Below are positions 36,119 to 44,259 of a stretch of DNA of 45,997 nt, one piece after another. Made by a program: the position numbers and the translations under genes. The stretch comes from Thermoguttaceae bacterium (GTDB taxonomy: Bacteria > Planctomycetota > Planctomycetia > Pirellulales > Thermoguttaceae): contig JAQVHZ010000014.1 in the NCBI GenBank assembly GCA_028695965.1, positions 1 through 45,997 of the forward strand, in the 5' to 3' direction. The stretch's first letter is position 1; each line of letters starts with the position of its first letter. The notes below the pieces were generated by a model. The model saw nothing but the letters and a program-made list of their open reading frames with translations, was not told where the DNA came from and searched no databases.

Positions 36119-36823
36119 TTAAGACAATTCTTTTTCTGTTTGAGCAATCAATTTTCGAACCGCTTCCGCGTCAGGACATTCGCGTAAATTGTCCAGAAAA
36201 TTGGGCGTTTTAAGAACGCGAACAAGTTTGCCAAGCGTACGCAAATAACTCGTGTCTGTCTGACAGCAGAGCAGGAAGAACACGTCTGTTTCGTTGTCAT
36301 AGCCTCCGCCAAAGGGGATAGGTTTTGGCGTGACAGCCAGAGCGAGAAAGTCTTCCGCAATGATATTAGCCTGGGGACGACGTGGATGCATAATCGCTAC
36401 GCCGTTTTCCAGCGCTGTTGAAGCCATGTCTTCACGGGCGCGCAGAGCCTCTATCATAGAGTCTACGTCCCAAAGTTTGCCATTGTTTTCGGCTAGTTCC
36501 GCCATTTTTCTAATGACAGAGGCTTTGGTTTTTGCAGAAAAAGAAAGATCGATTGCCCGGGGGTCAAGAATAGATACAAGAGAAATTTCTTCCTCAGCTT
36601 CGACGGCAGATTGAATAATAGCCTGCTCAAGTTGCTCCGTTTTTTCTACTTCAAACTCTGTCATTTCTTGCTCCATCCATAGAGCGACGTCAGCAAGAGC
36701 AAAAACCCACTTGCCTTGAATTTTACGACCTTTCAAAACCTCTTTTTCTGCTAACTTTTGAATTTCTTTTTCTGGTCGATTTAGAAACTTTGCTAACTCT
36801 TCAAGAGTGTAAGAATTTTGCAT
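36119..36823 (-). CDS. PTS EIIA (fructose/nitrogen type) with N-terminal DNA-binding-like segment
   Basis: A 234-residue protein. The frame opens at TTG 36859, but GGAG six bases ahead of ATG 36823 supports this start. Residues 1-50 (YTLEELAKFLNRPEKEIQKLAEK, then GRKIQGKWVFA) look like an excisionase/MerR-type helix-turn-helix with a wing. The rest (about 80-234) is a PTS EIIA type-2 domain with the phosphorylation site His146 in VAIMHPRR and the conserved FGGGYDNETDVFFLL. It would receive phosphate from HPr and regulate rather than transport, because no EIIB or EIIC gene is nearby. A separate promoter is seen upstream and the next gene is a GH20-like enzyme, which suggests a link to sugar availability. 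Its DNA target is unknown. Confidence 0.85.
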   Translation of the reverse strand: MQNSYTLEELAKFLNRPEKEIQKLAEKEVLKGRKIQGKWVFALADVALWMEQEMTEFEVEKTEQLEQAIIQSAVEAEEEISLVSILDPRAIDLSFSAKTKASVIRKMAELAENNGKLWDVDSMIEALRAREDMASTALENGVAIMHPRRPQANIIAEDFLALAVTPKPIPFGGGYDNETDVFFLLCCQTDTSYLRTLGKLVRVLKTPNFLDNLRECPDAEAVRKLIAQTEKELS

Positions 36824-36875
36824 TTTAGACTCCATAAGCATTGTATGTTCATAGTGCAACGTCCTGGCGAGGTTG

Positions 36876-36903
36876 ATTCTAACGCTTTTATTCGCATTTG
36901 CAA
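36876..36903 (-). promoter_or_regulatory. Candidate promoter for the EIIA-type gene
   Basis: On the minus strand, TTGCAA (36903-36898), a 16-base spacer, then TAGAAT (36881-36876). Transcription would begin near 36869, about 46 bases ahead of ATG 36823. Confidence 0.4.
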
Positions 36904-37000
36904 GAGCGCTTTATAATTCGTCCAGAAAGGAGAAACGCTCATTTTAATTGAAAAGATATTGATTCGTCTTATTCCAAAATAGTTGAGGAAAGTGGCGCTA

Positions 37001-37028
37001 GAAGAAAAAAGGAGGTCTTTCGACCTCC
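37001..37028 (-). terminator. Rho-independent terminator after the TolC-family gene
   Basis: GGAGGTC (37011-37017) and GACCTCC (37022-37028) form a 7-bp stem around a 4-base loop. The minus strand continues into TTTTTTC. It lies 36 bases past the stop at 37064. Confidence 0.85.
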
Positions 37029-37063
37029 TCGTGGGACAATTATAAGTTCAAGCGTTTGTTCTA

Positions 37064-39118
37064 TTACTGTAAGATTTCAGGAAGTTGATTTCCCTGATAA
37101 CTACCTACATTGTTTGGCACGTATTGCGGAAGAACGTTTTGTTGATCGATTGTCAAGGCAGGATCGGCATAATCCGTAGTTGACGCAACGGTTGGGTCTG
37201 TGCCTTGAATTTGCGGATATGCTCCGCGGCTTACCACCTGCGGCGAAGTGAAGGCGTAGTTGACATATCGACCAGCGTCTCTTTCACGAGCCCTGCGCCA
37301 AGCGTCAAAGTAACCTTTGTTCGGCCAAGGACCTTCGGCTAAGGTGACGCCATTGTACTCAAGCAATGAACCTTTACGATAGTTCAAATTGACAATCGCC
37401 AGGTTATAGTCAATTACAGTTCGGTAGTAACGGGTTTCTGTATCTGCTAGTTCTTGTTGCGCTTGCAGGACTTCATATAACGTCGTCTTGTTGTTCAGGA
37501 AGGAATGGTGGACAGCGCGAACTTGCTTGCGGGCGGCGCGGAGCACGCCAAGGTAGTCTTCGATCAAGTGGTAGTTCCGTTCGACGTCACGGTACAAATC
37601 GCTGAGATTGTGAACCAACTCCAATTCTTGTTCTTGAAGAATTGCGCGTTCTCTAGCAAGCGCCAGTTCCGCATTACGAACAGCAGCCATTTCACGACGG
37701 AATCCCAAGGTTATAGAGGAAGTGATTCCTAAACCCCAGTTTTGATATTCGCCGCCCGTAAGACTACCATAAGCATTGTTCTTTTTATTGGAGGAGTCAA
37801 GCAAATCGTGTCCAAGACCATGAAAGCGATAGAGACCTTCTAAATCCACTTGCGGCTTGAGATAATTTCTTTGGGCAATTAATTCAAGTTCTCGTTTTTT
37901 TACCGTCCACTTTTGCTTTCTGAGTTCCGGAGCTCTTGCCAACCCCTCGGCGACAATTTCTTCCCAAACATATCGAACGCGCGCGACGGTAGGTTCGTCG
38001 ACCGGTTTAATAAGTCGTCCGTCAGTTGGCGCAATACCGATCATATAGCGAAGAAGTTGTTCAGTCTTGTAAAGATTATTTTGGGCTTCTTGTGCAGAGA
38101 CTTTAAACGACTGATAGTTCTTTTCTGCTTGCGCCAAGTTTTGAGCAGAACCTTGGGCTCGTCCAATTTTGCTTTGAGCGTCAACGGTACGCCACGATTG
38201 GAGAGCCGCTTCATAACCGGCAGCAGAGGCGCTCAAGTTACGATAAGCATAATAGAGATTCCAATATGTTTCTTCAATATCCTGAAGCGTGTTACGAACG
38301 CCCATTTCAAAATCAACGAGCGCAATGTCTGTATTGATACGCGCAAGCACGACGCCATGACTATTACCCATCGTTCCGTTTGGACCAGCAATACGGTTGA
38401 ATTCAACCCCAGAACCACGAAATAAAGGTTGAGTGAAGCCTGCTTCGACGTAAGTAGTCCAGTTAGACCCCCAAAGACGACTAGTGGCGTCGCTCCAATC
38501 ATATCCAATGCCCGTGCTTGCGTAAACGTTACCGCCAGTAGCGACTGTTTTAGACAAGGTCGATTGAAAAGTTCCAGTATCAGTACGCGTCCCTACGCTA
38601 TCTTGGTACGAACTGACATAATTGCGCGCTACGTCGGCCTTTTGCCATGACGAGGTTGTGCTCCAAACGGCGTCAAAAGCAGAAAGAGCCGCCTGAACGC
38701 CTGCGGTAGGATTGGATTCGATGATAGCAGGGTCCCATACCGTCATAGCAGCGCTAGGCGAGGCGAGCAGAAGCGTGGGAGTTCCACTTACTCCATTTGC
38801 TCCAAAATTAACGCCGCTAAGTTGACGTAAAACTTTGCTGTTTTCCAACGCCATTTGACGGACTTCGTCAAGCGTAAGGAGCCATTCTTCTTTCGGATCG
38901 GGATTATCTAAGGTCAACGGAGCGAGGGCATTCTTGACGTCGTCCAACGAAGGCACGCATTCGTCCGGATACTCAATCTTGGTCTGCTCAGCTATATATT
39001 TGCTCTGGGCGTTTCCACGCGGGTGTAGAAATTTAGGCTGTTGCGGTTGGCATCCTGCCACTGCCGCGCCTATCAGCACGCTTGTTATGAGCGTTTTGAT
39101 GCTAAAATGTCGATTCAT
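37064..39118 (-). CDS. TolC-family outer membrane efflux lipoprotein
   Basis: A 684-residue outer-membrane channel protein of the TolC/OEP family, the exit duct of efflux pumps and type I secretion. The signal peptide (MNRHFSIKTLITSVLIGAAVAG) is followed by Cys23, so it is a predicted lipoprotein. The body has the two coiled-helix halves typical of OEP: the first around residues 260-370 (WNLYYAYRNLSASAAGY, AQSKIGRAQGSAQNLAQAEKNY) and the second around 475-580 (ELALARERAILQEQELELVHN, TETRYYRTVIDYNLAIVNLNYRKGSLL). At 684 residues it is longer than E. coli TolC (493), with a long N-terminal region and an Asn/Gln/Pro-rich C-terminus. No pump (RND, MFP) gene is adjacent. It is monocistronic with its own terminator. 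Confidence 0.9.
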   Translation of the reverse strand: MNRHFSIKTLITSVLIGAAVAGCQPQQPKFLHPRGNAQSKYIAEQTKIEYPDECVPSLDDVKNALAPLTLDNPDPKEEWLLTLDEVRQMALENSKVLRQLSGVNFGANGVSGTPTLLLASPSAAMTVWDPAIIESNPTAGVQAALSAFDAVWSTTSSWQKADVARNYVSSYQDSVGTRTDTGTFQSTLSKTVATGGNVYASTGIGYDWSDATSRLWGSNWTTYVEAGFTQPLFRGSGVEFNRIAGPNGTMGNSHGVVLARINTDIALVDFEMGVRNTLQDIEETYWNLYYAYRNLSASAAGYEAALQSWRTVDAQSKIGRAQGSAQNLAQAEKNYQSFKVSAQEAQNNLYKTEQLLRYMIGIAPTDGRLIKPVDEPTVARVRYVWEEIVAEGLARAPELRKQKWTVKKRELELIAQRNYLKPQVDLEGLYRFHGLGHDLLDSSNKKNNAYGSLTGGEYQNWGLGITSSITLGFRREMAAVRNAELALARERAILQEQELELVHNLSDLYRDVERNYHLIEDYLGVLRAARKQVRAVHHSFLNNKTTLYEVLQAQQELADTETRYYRTVIDYNLAIVNLNYRKGSLLEYNGVTLAEGPWPNKGYFDAWRRARERDAGRYVNYAFTSPQVVSRGAYPQIQGTDPTVASTTDYADPALTIDQQNVLPQYVPNNVGSYQGNQLPEILQ

Positions 39119-39542
39119 TGGATTGTCCCTGTCCGATTAAACGACTTGGTTTCCGAAAAGTAGCTAGAAAAGGAACGCTCAGCTTGTGCCGTCGCGCGCA
39201 CGCCTTTTTCAACTATTCAGGCATACGATAATGATTTTTTTGACAAGTGTAAACTGCAAAAAAGGTAATTTTCACACATCCACTACTACCGTTATCGTCA
39301 GCGCAATTGTTCTCATTAGAAAAAACATCTTTTTTTGATTTTTTTTATATATTCCCTCAAGAAACAGCACAACTCCGTGTACTTTAACACTCTTTTTGTG
39401 TAAATTTGCTATTTTAACAAATGCAAAAACGGGAAGATTAGAAGGGATGGATAAAGAAGATTTAGATAAAAAAGGCGTTTCCATTTGTACTTGGAAACGC
39501 CTTTATGCTTTGAGAAAAGCAGGTTCGTTAAACTGAGAGAAA
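39119..39542. other. Gap between the TolC-family and DUF1080 genes
   Basis: A 424-base AT-rich gap without a confident gene. It contains the DUF1080 terminator (39464-39503). A 70-codon minus-strand frame (39272-39484) overlaps that terminator and is not considered real. Confidence 0.6.
39464..39503 (-). terminator. Rho-independent terminator after the DUF1080 gene
   Basis: AAGGCGTTTCCA (39472-39483) and its perfect complement (39492-39503) make a 12-bp stem with an 8-base loop. On the minus strand a run of T follows (39471-39466). It is 40 bases past the stop at 39543. Confidence 0.88.
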
Positions 39543-40367
39543 TCAGTTGTAGTAATTCATACGATTTTGGCAGGGAATAACGTTGGAATCCGGAATTTCG
39601 CGAATCCAGATATTGCGAAATTGAGTCGTGTTGTTGTGATCTTGAAGCTGGATGGGTTCTCGATCCGCGTGCGGTTGGTATTGTGGAGTACGATGGAAGA
39701 ACGTATCGCCTTGGATAGCCCAGTGATTCTGGACAACGCAGCCGTTAAGAAGCACGGTGATGTATGCGGGACGAATGACTTCTGCGACGAACTCATTTCC
39801 ATTTTCATCTTTTTCTGTACGAAGAATCGGACGGGTGAAGATGACGTCATAGGTTTGCCATTCAGTCGGCTTTTTAACACAGTTAACGTATGGAGGGAAT
39901 TGTTTGTAAATAGAACCGCACTGACCTTCGAAATATGTTGGATTTTCGTAAGAGTCAAGAACTTGGAGTTCGTAGTGATTCATAAGGAAAATGCCGCTGT
40001 TGCCACGCGCTTGACCTTTTGCGTTAGGATCGTCTACCGGCGGACAGGCGAATTCGATGTGAAGTTGGCAACTTCCGAACTTCTTTTTAGTATACATAGG
40101 GCCGGAACCGGGTTTGCAGGTTATAACGCCGTCGGCAACATCCCACTGTCCGCCTGTCCATTCGTCAAGGTTTTCACCATTAAAGAGAACGATAGCGTCA
40201 GAGGGAGGAACGGCGGGCGTTTCGCCAGGAGTAACGATAGGAGGTTCCTTCCATTCGATTCCCGTACGGAAATCGCCGCCTCTGAATTCGTGATCTTGCG
40301 CGCAAGCAACGGACGCGAAAGATACAACGCCTAAGCCAAGCATAATAGCCATAAAGAAACGTTTCAT
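39543..40367 (-). CDS. Secreted DUF1080 (3-keto-disaccharide hydrolase-type) protein
   Basis: A 274-residue exported protein. The signal peptide is the first 23 residues (MKRFFMAIMLGLGVVSFASVACA). The mature part is a concanavalin-like jelly-roll of the DUF1080 type, from IVLFNGENLDEWTG (about 59) through WDVADGVITCKPGSG, GNSGIFLMNHYELQVLDS and a terminal LQDHNNTTQFRNIWIREIP. These are the usual family signatures and the family is greatly expanded in Planctomycetes, where several members cleave 3-keto-glycosides. The start has GGAG about ten bases upstream. It is monocistronic with a strong terminator. An antisense frame of 255 codons is a shadow. Confidence 0.9.
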   Translation of the reverse strand: MKRFFMAIMLGLGVVSFASVACAQDHEFRGGDFRTGIEWKEPPIVTPGETPAVPPSDAIVLFNGENLDEWTGGQWDVADGVITCKPGSGPMYTKKKFGSCQLHIEFACPPVDDPNAKGQARGNSGIFLMNHYELQVLDSYENPTYFEGQCGSIYKQFPPYVNCVKKPTEWQTYDVIFTRPILRTEKDENGNEFVAEVIRPAYITVLLNGCVVQNHWAIQGDTFFHRTPQYQPHADREPIQLQDHNNTTQFRNIWIREIPDSNVIPCQNRMNYYN

Positions 40368-40694
40368 AGTGTTTAGTCTCCAAGTATAGAGTGTTACGCC
40401 ATGACAGCGCCGGGGGAAGAACGCTTTTCGGTTATAATGGACAAGCGTTTCCTGTTGGGGGTTTACGAGGTTGTCGACAAAAACAGAAGACTGTTTTTGC
40501 CATGCCGTCGTAAAGCGCCCCTTTATTATTTCTTTTTTTTTATGAAAATCAAGCGCCTAAACCACAACTCTGCCACTCGTGTTGATTCTGTGTTTTGAAT
40601 ACGTAATTTTGCAAAGCCGAAGACGCCTTTTAACAGCATTAGTTTAATGAACCTTTAAACAATGGAGAAAAAAGCAAGTTTTATTTGAATTGGG
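40368..40694. other. Upstream region of DUF1080 and glgB, with a hairpin
   Basis: A divergent region. A 9-bp perfect hairpin (CAAAAACAG 40478-40486 / CTGTTTTTG 40491-40499) lies inside a 65-codon plus-strand ORF (40401-40598). The rest shows no feature except the glgB promoter that follows. Confidence 0.5.
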
Positions 40695-40723
40695 TTGAGA
40701 ATTAGAATCGTCCAGATTATACT
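40695..40723 (+). promoter_or_regulatory. Sigma-70-type promoter for glgB
   Basis: TTGAGA (40695-40700), a 17-base spacer, then TATACT (40718-40723). Transcription would begin near 40730. Same -35 sequence and spacing as the promoter at 20081-20109. Confidence 0.65.
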
Positions 40724-40811
40724 AAAGGCAATGATAATTTTTCAATATTAGTAGCAAAACTCGAGAGTGTTCGCCTTTACTTTTGACTAAGACGTCGCTT
40801 GGGCGAAAGTT

Positions 40812-42818
40812 ATGGAGTTGGAAAAGAGAGAAAGTTTAATGACGAGTGACAATATGCAGTTGGATTCGACCAATTTGACAAATAATGCTTCTCAAAAGGA
40901 AGAGCCAAGTTTTTCGACGATTCTTTCCGATTATGATTTTTATCTTTTCGGAGAGGGAAAGCATTGGCAGATGTATGAGAGACTTGGCGCACACTTCAGA
41001 ACTGTTGACGGCGTTGATGGCATTAATTTTCTCGTTTGGGCTCCAAATGCTTCCAAGGTTTCTGTAATTGGAGATTTCAACTATTGGGATGGCCGTCGCC
41101 ATCCAATGCATAAGCATTATCCTTCAGGTCTTTGGGAAATCTTTGTGCCAGGCGTTAAGGAAGGCGACAATTATAAATATCGCATCGAGGGTGGAGGAGA
41201 GGTTTCTGAGCGTTCCGACCCCATTGGTTTTTTTGCAGAACAAGCGCCGAAGACGGCGTCGATAGTCATGAATCTCGATAGATATCAATGGAATGACGCC
41301 GCTTGGATGGAAAAACGTAAGAAGAACCCGATGGAGTGGGAACATCGTCCTATTTCCATATACGAGGTTCATCTTGGTAGTTGGTTGCGCTCTGAACGTA
41401 CGCCAGACAAAAATCCCAACTATAGAGAAATTGCCGAACAACTTGTCGAATACGTAAAGAAACTTGATTATACCCATGTCGAACTGTTGCCGGTTGCTGA
41501 ACATCCTCTGTTAGGAAGTTGGGGATATCAAGTTATCGGTATGTTTTCGGTAACAAGTCGTTATGGTCGTCCGGAAGACTTCATGTACATGGTTGATCTG
41601 TTCCATCAGAACGGGATTGGAGTTATTCTTGATTGGGTGCCCGCTCATTTTCCGAAAGACGGACATGGTTTGCGCAGATTTGACGGGACCGCCCTGTACG
41701 AGTATGAAGACCATCGGCTTGGCGAACGGTTAGATTGGGGAACGCTTGTTTTCAACTACGGGCGTAATGAAGTAAGGAATTATTTAGTTGCTAATGCGCT
41801 CTTTTGGTTTGATAAATATCACATTGACGGCTTGCGTGTAGACGCTGTTGCGTCGATGTTGTATCTAGATTACGGACGCGAGAGCGGCGAATGGGCGCCT
41901 AATAAATACGGAGGTCGTGAGAATCTAGACGCTGTTGAGTTTCTTAAAGAGCTCAATGTTCAGACTCAGACTCAATATCCCGGAGTCTTGATGATTGCTG
42001 AAGAATCGACAACATGGAAGGGCGTTTGCAAGCCCGTGAGCGACGGCGGACTCGGTTTTTCCATGAAATGGAACATGGGATGGATGAACGACACTCTGCG
42101 TTATTGTCGTGAGGACCCTATCTATCGCAAGTATCATCACAATGTGATGACCTTCAGCATTACTTATGCATTTTCTGAAAAGTTCGTTCTGCCCATTTCT
42201 CACGACGAGGTTGTACATGGAAAGGGAACTATCATTGGAAACGCCCCTGGAGACCTTTGGCAAAAGTTTGCTTTGGCTCGGTTGTTGTACAGTTATATGT
42301 GGGCTCATCCTGGTAAGAAACTGCTGTTTATGGGATGCGAGTTTGGACAGTGGAAGGAATGGAATTTTAACGAATCTCTTGACTGGGGACTGTTGAAATA
42401 CGACGATACTCACGGAGGACTGCAACGCTGTGTTGCTGATCTGAACAGAATTTACCAGAATGAAAAAGCGTTGCACGAACTCGATTTTGACTATTTCGGT
42501 TTCGAATGGATCAATTGTAAAGATTGGGAAGAAAGCTTGTTTTCTTTTGCAAGAAAAGCGAAAGATCCCCGCGATCACGTAATCGTTGTAACAAACTTTA
42601 CGCCTGTCCCCCGGCGTAAACTGATTGGAGTTCTTGCGAACGTAGACTATCAAGAGATTTTTTGTTCTGACGCTCCTTATTACGGTGGAAGCGGTATCGG
42701 AAATGGCCTCGTTCCTGTTCAGGACAAACCTTGGGATGATCGGATGCAATCGATTGAGGTGTTGATACCTCCTCTTGGAGCCTCGTTCTTTAAACCTGTT
42801 TGGAAAGAAACAGAGTAA
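40812..42818 (+). CDS. glgB: 1,4-alpha-glucan branching enzyme GlgB
   Basis: GlgB makes the alpha-1,6 branches of glycogen. The 668-residue protein starts at ATG 40812, with ATG 40839 (MTSDNMQ) as an alternative. A CBM48 domain (about 70-125, FLVWAPNASKVSVIGDFNYW) precedes the GH13 barrel. Catalytic residues: Asp344 in LRVDAVASML, Glu397 in MIAEES and Asp465 in SHDEVVHGKG. The family's second N1 domain is absent, as in the short form. The C-terminal all-beta domain begins around 570. It has its own promoter. No glgA or glgC is adjacent, so glycogen genes appear dispersed. Confidence 0.97.
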   Translation: MELEKRESLMTSDNMQLDSTNLTNNASQKEEPSFSTILSDYDFYLFGEGKHWQMYERLGAHFRTVDGVDGINFLVWAPNASKVSVIGDFNYWDGRRHPMHKHYPSGLWEIFVPGVKEGDNYKYRIEGGGEVSERSDPIGFFAEQAPKTASIVMNLDRYQWNDAAWMEKRKKNPMEWEHRPISIYEVHLGSWLRSERTPDKNPNYREIAEQLVEYVKKLDYTHVELLPVAEHPLLGSWGYQVIGMFSVTSRYGRPEDFMYMVDLFHQNGIGVILDWVPAHFPKDGHGLRRFDGTALYEYEDHRLGERLDWGTLVFNYGRNEVRNYLVANALFWFDKYHIDGLRVDAVASMLYLDYGRESGEWAPNKYGGRENLDAVEFLKELNVQTQTQYPGVLMIAEESTTWKGVCKPVSDGGLGFSMKWNMGWMNDTLRYCREDPIYRKYHHNVMTFSITYAFSEKFVLPISHDEVVHGKGTIIGNAPGDLWQKFALARLLYSYMWAHPGKKLLFMGCEFGQWKEWNFNESLDWGLLKYDDTHGGLQRCVADLNRIYQNEKALHELDFDYFGFEWINCKDWEESLFSFARKAKDPRDHVIVVTNFTPVPRRKLIGVLANVDYQEIFCSDAPYYGGSGIGNGLVPVQDKPWDDRMQSIEVLIPPLGASFFKPVWKETE

Positions 42819-43199
42819 ACTTGTTCTGGTTCGACAGGATATTAGGAAGTTTAGTCGTCAGGCAGGTTGCTTTGCTGGGTTTAGCGTATTTGGGTTAGGA
42901 CCAAATCGCAGCAGATGCGTAAAATATCAAATTATAGAATTTACAACTGAATGAAGGCGCTGAAACATAAAGGCGTCTTCATTCTGATTTGGTTTCGGTT
43001 ATCTAAGAGGTTGGCGTCCAATAACAGCTTTTAAGAAGACGAGAGGGCTGCGCCCTATCTCTTTAGACATGGTGAAAAAGAGGATGGGGGGCTCGACGCT
43101 TTTAAGTTTGTTGGGATAATGAGCTTTATTTTACATTGCGACTTGCGCGTTGTGTCCTTATCGATAGCTGACGTCAACGCATGAGAAGGGAGACTTTCG
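42819..43199. other. Gap between glgB and the metallophosphoesterase
   Basis: No gene. It holds a 10-bp hairpin with one G-U pair (42950-42959 / 42974-42983), probably a weak glgB terminator, a short GC-rich hairpin AGGGC/GCCCT (43044-43056), and the AAGGGAG ribosome binding site of the next gene at 43186-43192. Confidence 0.5.
43186..43192 (+). promoter_or_regulatory. Shine-Dalgarno deciding a TTG start
   Basis: AAGGGAG, seven bases before TTG 43200. It supports this codon as the start of the metallophosphoesterase, although it is not ATG. Confidence 0.75.
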
Positions 43200-44042
43200 T
43201 TGAGATACGCCCTAATTAGCGACATCCATAGTAATCTTGAAGCGTTCCATTCGACTCTTGAAGATATTGAGAAACAGCAAGTTGAAAAGATTTGTTGTCT
43301 TGGCGATTTGGTGGGGTATGGTCCTAACCCTGTTGAATGTGTCGATTTGATGCTTTCTTTGCAGAAGAAGGGCAAGCTTGAAGTATGTTTGCCAGGCAAT
43401 CATGATCAGGCGGCAATCTTTGGTTCCGAAGGCTTTAATTTTATGGCGCAAGAAGCCATAGAATGGACAGGCGATCTCTTGGAAAGAAGCGGGGCGTTAG
43501 CGTCTGAACGATTAGACTTCTTGGGTGAAATGACCCAGCCACAAGCCCGCGTTTTCCAGAAGGACGAATTATTGTTTGTACACGGTTCTCCGCGCAACTT
43601 TCTTAACGAATATGTGTTTGAGGAAGACGTTGAGGATTTTAAGAAGCTCGAAGACATCTTCACTTCTGTCTCTCGGAAGTTTTCTTCCAAATACTGTTTT
43701 ATGGGGCATACGCATGTGCCCGGCATTTTTGTTGATAACAAGGTTGCTGGTAAATACGAGTATCATTCGCAAAAAGATATCGCTGAGAATCTTGGTGGAA
43801 AATTCAGTTTAGGCGATGATATGCTGTTAGTGAACGTTGGCTCAGTTGGGCAGCCCCGTGATGGCAATCCGCAGTCGTGTTACGTAATATTGGACTACGA
43901 GCCGCAACGCGAGGGCAACTATATTGAGTACCGACGTATCGACTATGACGTTGCTAAAACCCTGGAGGCTTTTGATAATGTTCGCAAATCGTCAGACAAA
44001 TTACATGTGTTCCTTGCTGAACGAATTAAGGAAGGGCGATAA
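43200..44042 (+). CDS. Calcineurin-like metallophosphoesterase
   Basis: A 280-residue member of the calcineurin-like phosphoesterase superfamily, of the type often annotated as metallophosphatase (YfcE/bacterial MPE). It starts at TTG 43200 behind AAGGGAG. Motifs: SDIHSN (Asp8 and His10), GDLVGYGPNP (Asp36), GNHD (66-69), and GHTHVPG (169-175), forming the bimetal centre. The insert PGNHDQAAIFG... is as in the family that cleaves phosphodiesters. It stands alone between glgB and yidC with no obvious metabolic context. The substrate is not evident. Confidence 0.9.
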   Translation: MRYALISDIHSNLEAFHSTLEDIEKQQVEKICCLGDLVGYGPNPVECVDLMLSLQKKGKLEVCLPGNHDQAAIFGSEGFNFMAQEAIEWTGDLLERSGALASERLDFLGEMTQPQARVFQKDELLFVHGSPRNFLNEYVFEEDVEDFKKLEDIFTSVSRKFSSKYCFMGHTHVPGIFVDNKVAGKYEYHSQKDIAENLGGKFSLGDDMLLVNVGSVGQPRDGNPQSCYVILDYEPQREGNYIEYRRIDYDVAKTLEAFDNVRKSSDKLHVFLAERIKEGR

Positions 44043-44207
44043 ACTGCCTTTGCGACGCCTTCGAAAAACCCGCTGAAACAAATTAGTAAACCAGTAAGTT
44101 GTTTGTAATTTTTTGGATGGCAAGTATCTTTCTCAGTTTTAAGAAAGTGGTCGCCGTCTTGACCAATAGGACAACTTTAATTTCCCCTCTTTCATGTCTA
44201 TGAACGT

Positions 44208-44227
44208 TAAGACGAACGTCTTATAAA
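44208..44227 (+). promoter_or_regulatory. Palindromic operator candidate over the yidC -10 box
   Basis: TAAGACG (44208-44214) and CGTCTTA (44217-44223) form a perfect inverted repeat spaced by two bases. It overlaps TATAAA (44222-44227), a plausible -10 box. The yidC ATG is at 44260. No convincing -35 box lies 17 bases upstream, so an activator-dependent promoter is possible. A direct repeat GAACGT (44202 and 44214) overlaps it. Confidence 0.4.
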
Positions 44228-44259
44228 TACCGCTGTCTATAACGTCCGATTTAATTTTT

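Noticed and set aside
39567-40334. 255-codon plus-strand ORF antisense to the DUF1080 gene
   Set aside because: The minus-strand frame has a signal peptide, family motifs, a ribosome binding site and a terminator. The plus frame has none of these.
40478-40499. 9-bp hairpin with T-run considered as a terminator
   Set aside because: No gene ends nearby on either strand, so there is nothing to terminate; noted only as a hairpin.
41925-42749. 274-codon minus-strand ORF antisense to glgB
   Set aside because: It is opposite catalytic residues of GlgB and shows no recognisable domain. It is long only through codon bias.
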